Below are positions 25,332 to 35,102 of a DNA stretch of 64,000 nucleotides, one piece after another. Within the stretch, counting starts at the first letter, position 1, and each line of letters starts with the position of its first letter. The notes beneath the pieces are model-generated. The model made no database searches and was not told where the DNA came from. It saw only the letters and a program-made list of their open reading frames with translations. The translations under genes and the position numbers were made by a program. Source of the stretch: Amycolatopsis sp. NBC_00345 (GTDB taxonomy: Bacteria; Actinomycetota; Actinomycetes; Mycobacteriales; Pseudonocardiaceae); assembly GCF_036116635.1 (NCBI RefSeq), contig NZ_CP107995.1:7068001-7132000 (forward strand), read 5' to 3'.

Positions 25332-26693
25332 TCAGGAGCCGGTGATGGCGCCGTACCGCTGCAACGCCACCTGGCGTTCGTGGGCGTGCTCCACCATCGG
25401 CTCCGGGTAGCCGGCCGGGCGCGGCTTCGGCTGGTGCACGGCCTTGCCCTCGATCCCGCGCAGCTCCGGCACGTACTTGCGGACGTAGTCGCCCGCGGGG
25501 TCGAACTTTTCGCCCTGCGTGGTGGGATTGAAGACGCGGAAGTACGGCGCGGCGTCGGTGCCGGAGCCCGCGACCCACTGCCAGTTGAGCTGGTTGGAGG
25601 CGAGGTCGCCGTCCACCAGGTGACGCATGAAGTGCCGCGCGCCCCACTGCCACGGCAGGTGCAGGTCCTTCACCAGGAAGCTCGCGACGACCATCCGGAT
25701 CCGGTTGTGCATCCAGCCCTCGGCGAGCAGCTGCCGTTGGCCCGCGTCGACCACCGGGAAGCCGGTGCGGCCCTCGCACCACTGGCCGAACGCCTGTCGC
25801 GCCGCCGCACCGGTTTCCTGCGTCATCCGGTCGAAGCGGGTGTCGTAGTTCTCGCGCGCCGTCTCGGGGCGGTGCCACAGGACGTCGGCGTGGAACTCGC
25901 GCCAGCACAGCTCGGCACGCAGCGATTTCGCGCCCGCACGCTCGTCGCCGGCCAGGTCCGCGAGCATCGTGCGCGGGTGGATGGCGCCCCAGCGCAGGTA
26001 CGGCGAGAGCCGCGTGGTGCCCTCGCGATCGGGCCGGTCGCGGTCGGTGTCATAGGTTTCGACGCCGTCGTCGAGGAACCCGTGCCACGCGTCCAGGGCC
26101 GCGGTTTCCCCGGGCGCAGGCAGCCGCATCTCGCCCAGCTCGGGCGATTTCGGGAGTTTCGCGGACTTCCCCGGCTTCACCCAGTCCACAAGGGACACTC
26201 CAGTGTCCGCGGGCCGCGGCCAGCCGTGCCGCGTCCAGGCACGGTTGAACGGCGTGAAGACCCGGTACGGATCACCGTCCGGCTTCGTGACGCGCCCGGG
26301 CGTGACGGCGTACGGCGAACCCGTCTCGACCCACTCGATGTTGTTTTGCGCCAACGCTTTCGCCACCTCGGCGTCACGGCGGCGGCCGTACGGCCCGGCG
26401 TCGGAGCTGACGTGCACAGCCGAGGCGCCGATGCCACGCGCCGCCTGCACGACCTCGCGCACCGGGTCACCGGCGACGATCATCAGCCGCCCGCCCAGCA
26501 CGTTGTCCAGCTCACGCAGGCAGCCCAGCAGAAAAGCCATCCGCGGCGCGCCGGAGGGCTTGATGAGCGCCTCGTCGACGACGTACAACGCCAGCACGTG
26601 CTTGCTGTGCTTCGCCGCCTCGTGCAGCGCGGCGTGGTCACCGAGCCGGAGGTCGCGGCGGAACCAGAGCACCACAGGCGCTTCCATCGTCAT
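25332..26693 (-). CDS. phr: Deoxyribodipyrimidine photolyase
   Basis: Repairs UV-induced cyclobutane pyrimidine dimers using blue light, with FADH- as catalyst. The 453-residue protein has the N-terminal photolyase domain (APVVLWFRRDLRLGDHAALHEA), then the FAD domain. There LSPYLRWGAIHPR, CWREFHADVLWHRPE, GQRQLLAEGWMHNRIRMVVAS-like and DLASNQLNWQWVAGSG segments match class I CPD photolyases. LNWQWVAGSGTDAAPYFRVF supports photolyase over cryptochrome. The ATG at 26693 is preferred over the extended TTG at 26702. It is transcribed away from the gltA terminator as its own unit. Confidence 0.92.
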   Translation of the reverse strand: MTMEAPVVLWFRRDLRLGDHAALHEAAKHSKHVLALYVVDEALIKPSGAPRMAFLLGCLRELDNVLGGRLMIVAGDPVREVVQAARGIGASAVHVSSDAGPYGRRRDAEVAKALAQNNIEWVETGSPYAVTPGRVTKPDGDPYRVFTPFNRAWTRHGWPRPADTGVSLVDWVKPGKSAKLPKSPELGEMRLPAPGETAALDAWHGFLDDGVETYDTDRDRPDREGTTRLSPYLRWGAIHPRTMLADLAGDERAGAKSLRAELCWREFHADVLWHRPETARENYDTRFDRMTQETGAAARQAFGQWCEGRTGFPVVDAGQRQLLAEGWMHNRIRMVVASFLVKDLHLPWQWGARHFMRHLVDGDLASNQLNWQWVAGSGTDAAPYFRVFNPTTQGEKFDPAGDYVRKYVPELRGIEGKAVHQPKPRPAGYPEPMVEHAHERQVALQRYGAITGS

Positions 26694-26706
26694 GGCACAC
26701 AACGCT

Positions 26707-26742
26707 AAACGCCCCGTCGTGCAGCTGCACGACGGGGCGTTT
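26707..26742. terminator. Perfect 36-base palindrome downstream of gltA
   Basis: Arms AAACGCCCCGTCGTGCAG and its complement abut with no spacer, between the gltA stop and the photolyase start. The arm ends in A or T runs of three, close to a classical terminator. A direct repeat ATTTCAGTGCTG (26753-26764, 26769-26780) lies between it and gltA. Confidence 0.75.
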
Positions 26743-26789
26743 CAACGCTGAGATTTCAGTGCTGAGACATTTCAGTGCTGCGGCGAAGC

Positions 26790-28106
<1,317 letters not shown>

Positions 28107-28298
28107 GCAGGTCCCTCTCACGTTGGGCACGGGCCGGCGGCGCCTGTAGATCTCACAGGTAGCCACGTGTTCACGCGAGGAAACACGCGCCTCGCTGCAC
28201 ACCGCCCCGCTGGGGTATGAATTCACCCCTACGTTAGTCGAGGTAAGGACCCGCGCGCACTCGATGCGTTGCCTTGAGTGGCCCCTTTGGGACCAGGT

Positions 28299-29255
28299 TC
28301 ACACGGTGGATGCCATATCCGCGGCCGTCGGCGGCTCCGCGCCACTGCGCGAAACGGTGATGGAAGCCGCTTTCGCCGCGAACGAAAGCGCCTCGCGCCA
28401 CGCGCCCGCGTCCAGTGCGGCCAGGTCACGCACCTCGCGCGTGTGCAGCCAGGCGAGCAGCGCGCCTTGGACGGTGTCGCCGGCGCCGATCGTGTCGACC
28501 ACCTCGACCCGCCGGGACGGCACGTGGGCCAGCTCACCTGCGGCGGTGATCACCGCGATGCCGTCGGCGCCGCGGGTGAGCACGACGGCGTCCACTCCGG
28601 ACTCGACCCACGTCTTCGCGGCGGACAGCGGGTCGGCGCCCTCGGTGAGCCAGGCGGCGTCGTCGTCGGAGATCTTCAGCAACCGGACATCGGGCAGCCA
28701 CGACGCGAACCGCTCCCGGTACGCGCCCGGGTCGCCGATCAGCGCTTCGCGGATGTTCGGGTCCAGCACGGTCATTGTGCCGCGCGCGGACTCGCGGCGC
28801 AGCATGGCTTCGTAGGCGCTCGCACCGGGCTCCAGCACCATGCCGAGCGTGCCGAGGGAAAGCGCGGTGGCGTCGTCGGGCAGGGTGCCGGGGTCGCGCA
28901 CCAGCCTGTCCGCCGTGCCCTCGACGTAGAACGTGTACTGCGCGGCGCCCTTCCGGTCGAGCGCGACGACGGCGAGCGTCGTCGGCTCTTCACCCCGCTG
29001 CACTAGCGAAGTGTCAACACCGGAGTCCACCAGCCGGTCGACGAGCGCCCCGCCGAAGCGGTCGGTCGAAACCCGGGACAGGAACGACGTCGGCACGCCG
29101 AGCCGCCCGGCCGCCAGCGCGACGTTGTACGGCCCGCCGCCGAGGCGGGGCAGCAGCGCGCGCAAGCCACCGTCCACTGTGGAATTAGACACAGGGGAAT
29201 CTAACGGTTCACCAGGAACGAGGTCGACCAGCGCCTCTCCACCCACCACGATCAC
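28299..29255 (-). CDS. PfkB-family sugar kinase (fructokinase-like)
   Basis: Phosphorylates a sugar or nucleoside with ATP. The 318-residue protein has the N-terminal PfkB signature region (GGGPYNVALAAGRLGVPTSFLSRVSTDRFG) and the C-terminal signature VVDTIGAGDTVQGALLAWL containing the catalytic aspartate (about residue 255). ISDDDAAWLTEGADP and GADGIAVITAAGE are typical of fructokinases, although ribokinase-like substrates remain possible. The start is GTG 29255. It is a single gene with no adjacent sugar transporter. Confidence 0.88.
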   Translation of the reverse strand: MIVVGGEALVDLVPGEPLDSPVSNSTVDGGLRALLPRLGGGPYNVALAAGRLGVPTSFLSRVSTDRFGGALVDRLVDSGVDTSLVQRGEEPTTLAVVALDRKGAAQYTFYVEGTADRLVRDPGTLPDDATALSLGTLGMVLEPGASAYEAMLRRESARGTMTVLDPNIREALIGDPGAYRERFASWLPDVRLLKISDDDAAWLTEGADPLSAAKTWVESGVDAVVLTRGADGIAVITAAGELAHVPSRRVEVVDTIGAGDTVQGALLAWLHTREVRDLAALDAGAWREALSFAAKAASITVSRSGAEPPTAADMASTV

Positions 29256-29314
29256 GAGCGCGAGTGTAGAGGACGAGCCGCTGACAATTCGTGTCCTCGA
29301 CCGGACAACCGGCG

Positions 29315-29905
29315 TCAGTGGTCTTTCGTCAAGCCGCCGAGCAGCAATTCCCCCAGCGCGGTGAATGCCTCGGCGTCGGAAACGTCGGTGCGGCGGCCGA
29401 GCACGCCGGTCTGGATGCCTTCCACGATCAGCCCGGTCATCTCGGCGACCAGCCGGGCGTGCACGTCGCGGAAGACGCCGTCGGCCACGCCCTTGTCGAT
29501 GAACGCGCGGATGCGGCGGGCGGCGACCCGGCTGTTGAGCTGGTAGGTGTCGCGGGTCGGGGCGTACTCGGCGATGTCGGTCATGAACGCGGCCGACGCG
29601 CGGTTCAGGTGGGCCGAGACGCCGGCGAGGTACTCCCCGATCAGCTTGCGCGCGTCGTCGATGCCGTTGATCCGCTCCTCGATCCGCTCGGCGGCGCCGC
29701 GGAAGAAGTGGGCCACGACCTTGACCGCGAGCTGCTCCTTGCTGGGTGCGATCGCGTACAGCGTCGACTTGGAGCAGCGGAGGCGGGCGGCCAGGTCGTC
29801 CAGCGTGAAACCGGCGAAGCCCTCCGCGAGGAACAGCGTCTCGAGCTCGGCCAGCAGCGCCTGCTGCCGGGCAGTCGGACGGCGACGGGTTTCGAGTGCG
29901 GACAT
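29315..29905 (-). CDS. TetR/AcrR regulator, divergent from an acyl-CoA dehydrogenase
   Basis: A 196-residue regulator with the helix-turn-helix FTLDDLAARLRCSKSTLYAIAPSKEQLA at about residues 31-58 and a TetR_C-like ligand domain. ATG 29905 is the natural start (SALETRRRPTARQ). It is divergent from the acyl-CoA dehydrogenase across about 97 bases that contain repeated GTAC-centred sites, so it most likely represses that gene and itself. The effector may be an acyl-CoA, by analogy with FadR/KstR-like TetR proteins; this is an inference. Confidence 0.9.
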   Translation of the reverse strand: MSALETRRRPTARQQALLAELETLFLAEGFAGFTLDDLAARLRCSKSTLYAIAPSKEQLAVKVVAHFFRGAAERIEERINGIDDARKLIGEYLAGVSAHLNRASAAFMTDIAEYAPTRDTYQLNSRVAARRIRAFIDKGVADGVFRDVHARLVAEMTGLIVEGIQTGVLGRRTDVSDAEAFTALGELLLGGLTKDH

Positions 29906-29950
29906 CGGACCACTATCTCTCACGAGTTGGGGACAACCCCGGCCTCCTTA

Positions 29951-29990
29951 CGGTACTCTAGTCCAGCTCACAGTACTGTTTTCAGTACAG
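29951..29990. promoter_or_regulatory. Cluster of GTAC-centred operator-like repeats
   Basis: CGGTACTC (29951), CAGTACTG (29971) and CAGTACAG (29983) lie between the divergent TetR and acyl-CoA dehydrogenase genes. The last two form an imperfect inverted repeat with a 4-base TTTT spacer, which ends 12 bases before the dehydrogenase start and overlaps its expected promoter and leader. Confidence 0.6.
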
Positions 29991-30002
29991 CCTGGAGGAA
30001 CG

Positions 30003-31148
30003 ATGCCGGCCGAACGACTGCTGCCCACGCCCGAGGCGGAGGACCTGCTCGCGCTGGTCACCGAGATCGCCCGCGATGAGCTGAAGCCCCGCGCGTCCGC
30101 GGACGAAGAGGCCGAGAACTTCCCCCGTGACCTGTTCACCCTGATCGGCAAGTCGGGCCTGCTCGGGCTGCCGTACGCCGAGCGCTGGGGCGGCGCGGAC
30201 CTGCCGTACGAGGTGTATTTGCAGGCGCTGGAGGAGATCGCGTCCGCGTGGATGACCGTCGGCGTCGGGCTGTCGGTGCACACGATGTCCTGTTACGCGC
30301 TGGCGCACTACGGCACGGACGAGCAGCGCGACCGCTGGCTGCCGGACATGCTGGGCGGCGAGCTGCTGGGCGCGTACGCGCTGTCGGAGACGCAGGCGGG
30401 CTCCGACGCCGCCGCGCTGTCCACCCGGGCCCGGCTCACCGGGGACGAGTACGTGGTCAACGGCACCAAGGCGTGGATCACGCACGCCGGCGTCGCGGAT
30501 TTCTACACGACCATGGTCCGCACCGGCGAGGAAGGCGCCCACGGCGTCTCGTGCCTGCTGGTCGACTCGCCGACACCCGGCCTTTCGGCGGCGCCCCGCG
30601 AACGCAAGATGGGCCTCACCGGCTCCCCGACCGCGCAGCTGATCTTCGACAACGCGGCGGTGCCGGCCGCGCGTCTGGTGGGCGAAGAGGGCGCGGGGAT
30701 GCGGATCGCGCTGTCGTCACTCAGCTCGGGACGGCTGGGCATCGCGGCCTGCGCGGTGGGCCTGGCCCAGGCCGCGCTGGACGAGGCCGTCGAGTACGCG
30801 AAGGGCCGCAGCCAGTTCGGCCGCCCGATCATCGAGTTCCAGGGCCTGGAGTTCCTGCTGGCCGACATGGCCGCGACGGTCGAATCGGCCCGCGCGACCT
30901 ACCTGGACGCCGCCCGCCGCCGCGACCGCGGCCGGGACTTCCAGCGCCAGTCCTCCATCGCGAAACTCATCGCGACCGACGGCGCCATGAAGGTCACCAC
31001 CGACGCCGTCCAGGTCCTCGGCGGCGCCGGCTACACCCGCGACTTCCCGGTCGAGCGGTACATGCGCGAGGCCAAGGTGCCGCAGATCTTCGAGGGGACC
31101 AACCAGATCCAGCGGATGCTGATCGCCCGGTCACTGAAGACAGCCTGA
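30003..31148 (+). CDS. Acyl-CoA dehydrogenase
   Basis: An FAD enzyme introducing the 2,3 double bond in an acyl-CoA. The 381-residue protein has the N-terminal helical domain, the FAD/substrate motifs YALSETQAGSDAAAL and WITHAGVADFYTTMVRTG, and the C-terminal QVLGGAGYTRDFPVERYMREAKVPQIFEGTNQIQR-type region that holds the catalytic glutamate in FEGTNQIQ. Overall it resembles short/medium-chain and isovaleryl-CoA-type enzymes. The start ATG 30003 follows TGGAGGAACG. It is controlled, by position, by the divergent TetR. The chain length is unassigned. Confidence 0.92.
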   Translation: MPAERLLPTPEAEDLLALVTEIARDELKPRASADEEAENFPRDLFTLIGKSGLLGLPYAERWGGADLPYEVYLQALEEIASAWMTVGVGLSVHTMSCYALAHYGTDEQRDRWLPDMLGGELLGAYALSETQAGSDAAALSTRARLTGDEYVVNGTKAWITHAGVADFYTTMVRTGEEGAHGVSCLLVDSPTPGLSAAPRERKMGLTGSPTAQLIFDNAAVPAARLVGEEGAGMRIALSSLSSGRLGIAACAVGLAQAALDEAVEYAKGRSQFGRPIIEFQGLEFLLADMAATVESARATYLDAARRRDRGRDFQRQSSIAKLIATDGAMKVTTDAVQVLGGAGYTRDFPVERYMREAKVPQIFEGTNQIQRMLIARSLKTA

Positions 31149-31182
31149 CGAGCACGAGTGACAGCGGCGGCCAACACCTAGC

Positions 31183-31773
31183 GTGAGCCCGGTGATGACC
31201 GGCAATCAGTCACCCGTCCGCCTGCTTTCGATCGAGGAGTACGCGGCGCTCGGCGAGACCGAGCTGGGCTACACCGAACTGATGGAAGGCCGCCTCGTGC
31301 TGTCGCCCAACCCGCGGCCCAAGCACAACGCGGCGATCTTCGAGCTGGCGAAACAACTGGAGCCGCAACTGCCCGGCAGCCTGGAGCCGATCCCGTGCAC
31401 CGACGTCGACCTCGGTCTGGCGCCATCCGGAGAGCCTGGTTTCTCCCGGCGTCCGGACCTGATGATCGCCCGGAAAATCGTCTTCGCGCGCGTTGGCGAG
31501 GACGAGGACATGGTTCGTGCGGAAGAGGTCGCCATCGTCGTGGAGATCGTGTCGCCCGGTTCGAAGCGGACCGACTACGTCACCAAGCACGACGAGTACG
31601 CCGACGCCGGCATCCCGTTCTACTGGATCGTCGACCTGAGCGACCCGGTCTCGCTGGTCGCCTGTCACCAGGCCGGGGAGCCGGGCTACCAGGACGCCCC
31701 CGCCGTCACCGGGGTTTTCGCCACCACCGAGCCGTTCCCCGTGAAGCTGGACCTCACCGCGCTCACCGCTTGA
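31183..31773 (+). CDS. Uma2-family (DUF820) putative nuclease
   Basis: A 196-residue protein of the restriction-endonuclease-like Uma2 family, which is widespread and multi-copy in actinobacteria and cyanobacteria and of unclear function. The PD-(D/E)xK-like core is visible. RRPDLMIARK supplies the aspartate and VAIVVEIVSPGSKRTDYVTKHDEYADAG supplies the E...K pair. YYWIVDL-like FYWIVDLSDP closes the fold. The start is GTG 31183; an in-frame ATG at 31195 is also possible. No partner gene adjoins it, and its last codons lie in a hairpin. Confidence 0.85.
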   Translation: MSPVMTGNQSPVRLLSIEEYAALGETELGYTELMEGRLVLSPNPRPKHNAAIFELAKQLEPQLPGSLEPIPCTDVDLGLAPSGEPGFSRRPDLMIARKIVFARVGEDEDMVRAEEVAIVVEIVSPGSKRTDYVTKHDEYADAGIPFYWIVDLSDPVSLVACHQAGEPGYQDAPAVTGVFATTEPFPVKLDLTALTA

Positions 31774-31795
31774 GGCACTGCCCCAAGCGGTGAGC
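31761..31795. terminator. Hairpin GCTCACCGCTTG at the end of the Uma2 gene
   Basis: Perfect 12-base arms (31761-31772, 31784-31795) flank an 11-base loop. The left arm contains the last codons and part of the stop. It lies between convergent genes (Uma2 and the amidohydrolase), so it is probably a bidirectional terminator. Confidence 0.6.
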
Positions 31796-31817
31796 ACCAA
31801 GCCGTCAGTACCAGGCT

Positions 31818-33038
31818 TCAGCGGCTCTCGCGGTACCGCCGGTCCTCGACGACGCCCTCGCCGGCCGACTCGTCGAAGTGGTAGACCTCGCGGCCCCCGA
31901 TGAAGACGCGGGTGGCGCGGTTCATCACGTCCAGCGGGTCGCCCGACCACAGCACCACGTCGGCGTCCAGGCCGGGGGCCAGGGTGCCCACGCGGTCGTC
32001 CAGGCCGAGCATCTGGGCCGGGTGTTGGGTCAGCGCCTTGATCGCCGTCTCCGGGTCGAGGCCGTCCTTCACGGCGAGCGCGGCCTGGTAGACCAGGAAG
32101 TTGATCGGCACCACCGGGTGATCGGTGGTGATCGCGATCTTCACGCCCGCCCGCGCCAGGATGCCGGGCGAGCGCAGCGACCGGTGGCGCAGCTCGACCT
32201 TCGACTTCGTGGTGAACAGCGGGCCCAGGATCACCGGGACGTCGCGCTCGGCCAGCAGGTCCGCGATCAGGTGGCCCTCGGTGCCGTGGTTGATCACCAG
32301 CTTGTAGCCGAACTCGTCGGCCAGCCGGATCGCCGTGACCATGTCGTCGGCGCGGTGCACGTGCTGGTCCCAGTACAGCTCGCCGTCCAGGACCTTCGCC
32401 AGCGTCTCGTTGGTCAGGTCGATCTCGAACGGCTTGCCCTCGCCGAGGGTGTGCTCACGCTTGGCCTGGTAGTTGCGGGCCTTCGTGAACGCCTCGCGCA
32501 GGATCGCGGCCACGCCGAGACGCGTGGACGGCGTCTGCTTCTTCTCGCCGTACACCCGCTTCGGGTTCTCGCCCAGCGCGCTCTTCACGCTGACGTGCTC
32601 GGCGAACACCATGTCCAGGATGCTGCGGCCCCAGGTCTTGACGCCGATGGTCTGCCCGCCGATCGGGTTACCCGACCCCGGCTTGATCACCACGCTCGTG
32701 ATGCCGCCGGACAGCGCGTCGTCGAAACCCGGCTCGTACGGGTCGATGCCGTCGATCGCGCGGAAGCGGGCGCCGTTCGGGTCGGTCATCTCGTTGGTGT
32801 CGTTGCCGGCCCAGCCCTCGCCGTCCTCGTGGACGCCCAGGTGCGCGTGCGCGTCGATGAAGCCCGGCAGCACCCAGCTGCCGGACGCGTCGACCAGCTC
32901 GGCGTCCTCCGGGATGTCGATGTCGGCCTCGGGGCCGACCGCGATGATCCTGCCGTCTTCGATGAGCACGGTGCCGCCCTCGATGGGAGCAGCGCCGACG
33001 GGGACGACGTAGCCCCCCACAATCGCCTTATCAGCCAT
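31818..33038 (-). CDS. Amidohydrolase, imidazolonepropionase-like
   Basis: A 406-residue metal-dependent hydrolase of the amidohydrolase superfamily. The first metal motif is FIDAHAHLGVHEDG (about residues 60-73). KLVINHGTEGHLIADLLAERDVPVILGPLF holds the later histidines, and IAITTDHPVVPINFL holds the conserved aspartate. The C-terminus GTLAPGLDADVVLWSGDPLDV is the usual beta-sandwich closing motif. It resembles the secreted/cytosolic imidazolonepropionase-related group, but no histidine-degradation genes are nearby, so the substrate is left open. It ends convergent with Uma2. Confidence 0.88.
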   Translation of the reverse strand: MADKAIVGGYVVPVGAAPIEGGTVLIEDGRIIAVGPEADIDIPEDAELVDASGSWVLPGFIDAHAHLGVHEDGEGWAGNDTNEMTDPNGARFRAIDGIDPYEPGFDDALSGGITSVVIKPGSGNPIGGQTIGVKTWGRSILDMVFAEHVSVKSALGENPKRVYGEKKQTPSTRLGVAAILREAFTKARNYQAKREHTLGEGKPFEIDLTNETLAKVLDGELYWDQHVHRADDMVTAIRLADEFGYKLVINHGTEGHLIADLLAERDVPVILGPLFTTKSKVELRHRSLRSPGILARAGVKIAITTDHPVVPINFLVYQAALAVKDGLDPETAIKALTQHPAQMLGLDDRVGTLAPGLDADVVLWSGDPLDVMNRATRVFIGGREVYHFDESAGEGVVEDRRYRESR

Positions 33039-33049
33039 AGTTTGACACG

Positions 33050-33532
33050 CTAACGAAGTGGCGACCGGCCGTCAGCACGGGGCTTTTCCAAGTGGACGAG
33101 CTGGTAGTCCGCCTCCGGGCTGCGGTGCGTCTCGCGGTAGCCGAGTTTCGCGTACAGGTGCAGCGGCCCGGCGGAGCGTTCGCCCGTGCAGAGCCGAAAC
33201 CGCGTGACACCCGCGGGCGCCGCCGCCTCGGCCGCGAGCAGCAGCGCCCGGCCGAGGCCCTCGCCCTGCCGGTCCGGGGCGACCGCCAGCCGGACGACCT
33301 CCCCGACGTCGCCGGCCACCCGGAGCCGCACCGTCGCCACGAGCCGCCCGGCGTCGCGCACTCCCCACACCGGGTACGCCGGGTCGGCCAGCGCCGCGCG
33401 CACCTGGTCCAGCGTCTCCAGCAGGGGCGGGAGATCGAGGTTGCGATGCGCGCGGGCTTCGACGAGGAACGCGGCGCGCTGCAGCGTCAGCAGTTCGCCG
33501 GCGTCGGACTCGGCCAGCAGCAGCGGCGTCAC
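33050..33532 (-). CDS. GNAT-family N-acetyltransferase
   Basis: A 160-residue acetyl-CoA-dependent transferase. The core VGEVVRLAVAPDRQGEGLGRALLLAAEA (about residues 76-103) includes the RQGEGLGRA pyrophosphate-binding loop, and LYAKLGYRETHRS is the usual strand 6/7 region. The GTG start at 33532 overlaps the stop of the upstream aldose-epimerase gene (GTGA), so the two are co-translated. The acceptor is unknown. Confidence 0.88.
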   Translation of the reverse strand: MTPLLLAESDAGELLTLQRAAFLVEARAHRNLDLPPLLETLDQVRAALADPAYPVWGVRDAGRLVATVRLRVAGDVGEVVRLAVAPDRQGEGLGRALLLAAEAAAPAGVTRFRLCTGERSAGPLHLYAKLGYRETHRSPEADYQLVHLEKPRADGRSPLR

Positions 33533-34434
33533 CGGACGCGGATGCCCCAGCTGCCCGACCACGACGTGGCGGGCTCCAGCTCGATCAGGTCGGTGCCGGT
33601 GTTGAGCGCGTCGGCCGGGCAGGTCATCGGCTCGATCGCGACGGCCCGGCCCCGGCCGGTCAGCTCGTCCGGCGTGAACACCTGCGCCCAGTGGAAGTCC
33701 GGCCCGGTCCAGACCAGCAGCCGCTGCTCGCCGTGGGACAGCTCGACGTGGTGCGTGCCGTCCTCGGCGACGGCCAGCCCGCCGAACGCGGTGTCCAGGT
33801 CGACGCCCTTGAGCACCCGGCCGCCGCGGAAGTCGTACTCCGTGCCCTCGACGTCCTGCTCCTCGGCGTAGGGCATCTGCTCGTCGCCGAGGTACGGGCG
33901 CACGCGGCTCGCCGGCAGCGTCAGGGTCAGCTCGTCGGTGGGCACGTCGCCGATCCGGAAGTACGGGTGCGTGCCGACGCCGACGCCGATCGGCTGCTCG
34001 CCCTCGTTGCGGATCTCGTGGGTGATGGTCAGCTCGCGCGGCGCCAGCTCGTAGGTGATCGTGGCGCGCAGCGGCACCGGCCAGCCGGGCTGCACCTCGA
34101 CGTCCACCGCGAGGGTGATCGACGACTCGGCGTGCTCCATCAGCTCCCACTCCAGGTGCCGGGTCAGGCCGTGGATCGCGTTGCCGCGCGCCTCCTCGGT
34201 GATCTCCAGCTGCTGCGGCTCGCCCTGGAACTCCCACAGCCCGCCCTTGGTGCGGTTCGGCCACGGGAGCAGCACCTGGCCGAGGCCCTTCGGCGACTTC
34301 TGGTCCGCCTCGAACTCCTCGACGTAGGGCACGCCGCCGACCTCGAACACGCGCAGGCCGGCACCGATTTCGGTGACGACGGCGCGGGCGTTGCCGCGGG
34401 TGATCTCGAACTGCTCTCCGGTGGGGTTCGCCAT
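33529..34434 (-). CDS. Aldose 1-epimerase family protein
   Basis: A 301-residue galactose-mutarotase-fold protein that would interconvert sugar anomers or act on a hexose-6-phosphate. Conserved pieces are LLPWPNRTKGGLWEFQG, NAIHGLTRHLEWE (first histidine), GVGTHPYFRIG (catalytic histidine, about residue 167) and CPADALNTGTDLIELEPATSW near the end (acid). It leads a two-gene unit with the GNAT protein. ATG 34434 is the clear start. This YihR/LpqA-like branch is often of unknown substrate. Confidence 0.88.
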   Translation of the reverse strand: MANPTGEQFEITRGNARAVVTEIGAGLRVFEVGGVPYVEEFEADQKSPKGLGQVLLPWPNRTKGGLWEFQGEPQQLEITEEARGNAIHGLTRHLEWELMEHAESSITLAVDVEVQPGWPVPLRATITYELAPRELTITHEIRNEGEQPIGVGVGTHPYFRIGDVPTDELTLTLPASRVRPYLGDEQMPYAEEQDVEGTEYDFRGGRVLKGVDLDTAFGGLAVAEDGTHHVELSHGEQRLLVWTGPDFHWAQVFTPDELTGRGRAVAIEPMTCPADALNTGTDLIELEPATSWSGSWGIRVR

Positions 34435-34486
34435 GGCGCAGAGATTACCGGCGTCCCGGCGCGCCTGGATCGGGGCCGAAACTAAC

Positions 34487-34500
34487 TAGACCGGTCGTCA
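34487..34500. promoter_or_regulatory. LmrA-type operator-like site TAGACCGGTC
   Basis: The perfect octamer palindrome GACCGGTC (34489-34496), preceded by TA, lies 28 bases before the TetR start and resembles operators of the LmrA/YxaF class from memory. It would place the TetR and both downstream hydrolases under autoregulation. Confidence 0.5.
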
Positions 34501-34523
34501 TAGTTTGAGCTACGGTCTTGCTC

Positions 34524-35102
34524 ATGGTCCGACGCACCGACACCCGCAAACGCATGCTCGACTCCGCCGCCGAGCTGTTCCACTCGCAGGGCTACCACGC
34601 CACCGGCCTGACCCAGCTCACCTCGGCCGTCGGCGCCCCGAAAGGCTCGCTGTACTTCCACTTCCCCGGCGGCAAGGAGCAGCTGGCCGCCGAGGCCGTG
34701 CGCCTGTCCGGCGAGCGGCTGTGCGACGTCCTGCGCTCGCTGGCCACCGCGGCGCCGGACCCCGCGGCCGCGGTCGACCTGGTCGTCGACACGCTCGCGG
34801 CCTCGCTCGGCGACTCGGACTTCGAACGCGGCTGTCCACTTGCGACGATCGCGCTGGACGCCGCCGGCGAGAGCGAGGCCATCCGCTCGGCCTGCGACGA
34901 CGGGTACGCCTCGTGGCAGGACGCGCTGGCCGGCTACTTCACGCAGCAGGGCCTGCCCGCCGCACGCGCCGCCTCGCTGGCGACAGTGGTGCTCTCCTCG
35001 ATCGAGGGCGCGCTGCTGTTCGCCAAGATCCGCCGCGACGTCACGCCGTTGCGCACCGTCGCCGCCCACCTCCACACCACTGTCGAACGGGAGTTCTCCT
35101 GA
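34524..35102 (+). CDS. TetR regulator, LmrA/YxaF-like
   Basis: A 192-residue repressor. The N-terminus VRRTDTRKRMLDSAAELFHSQGYHATGLTQLTSAVGAPKGSLYFHFPGGKEQL-type sequence, with GSLYFHFPGGKEQL, is diagnostic of the LmrA/YxaF group. CPLATIALDA in the ligand domain is likewise characteristic. ATG 34524 is preferred to the TTG at 34518. It overlaps the first metallo-hydrolase by one base (TGATG), so all three genes form one operon that it probably controls. Inducers of such regulators are often small aromatic or antibiotic molecules. Confidence 0.9.
   Translation: MVRRTDTRKRMLDSAAELFHSQGYHATGLTQLTSAVGAPKGSLYFHFPGGKEQLAAEAVRLSGERLCDVLRSLATAAPDPAAAVDLVVDTLAASLGDSDFERGCPLATIALDAAGESEAIRSACDDGYASWQDALAGYFTQQGLPAARAASLATVVLSSIEGALLFAKIRRDVTPLRTVAAHLHTTVEREFS

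Noticed and set aside
31183..31773. Uma2 protein as part of a restriction or defence system
   Set aside because: It is a lone gene with no methyltransferase, helicase or other defence partner nearby.
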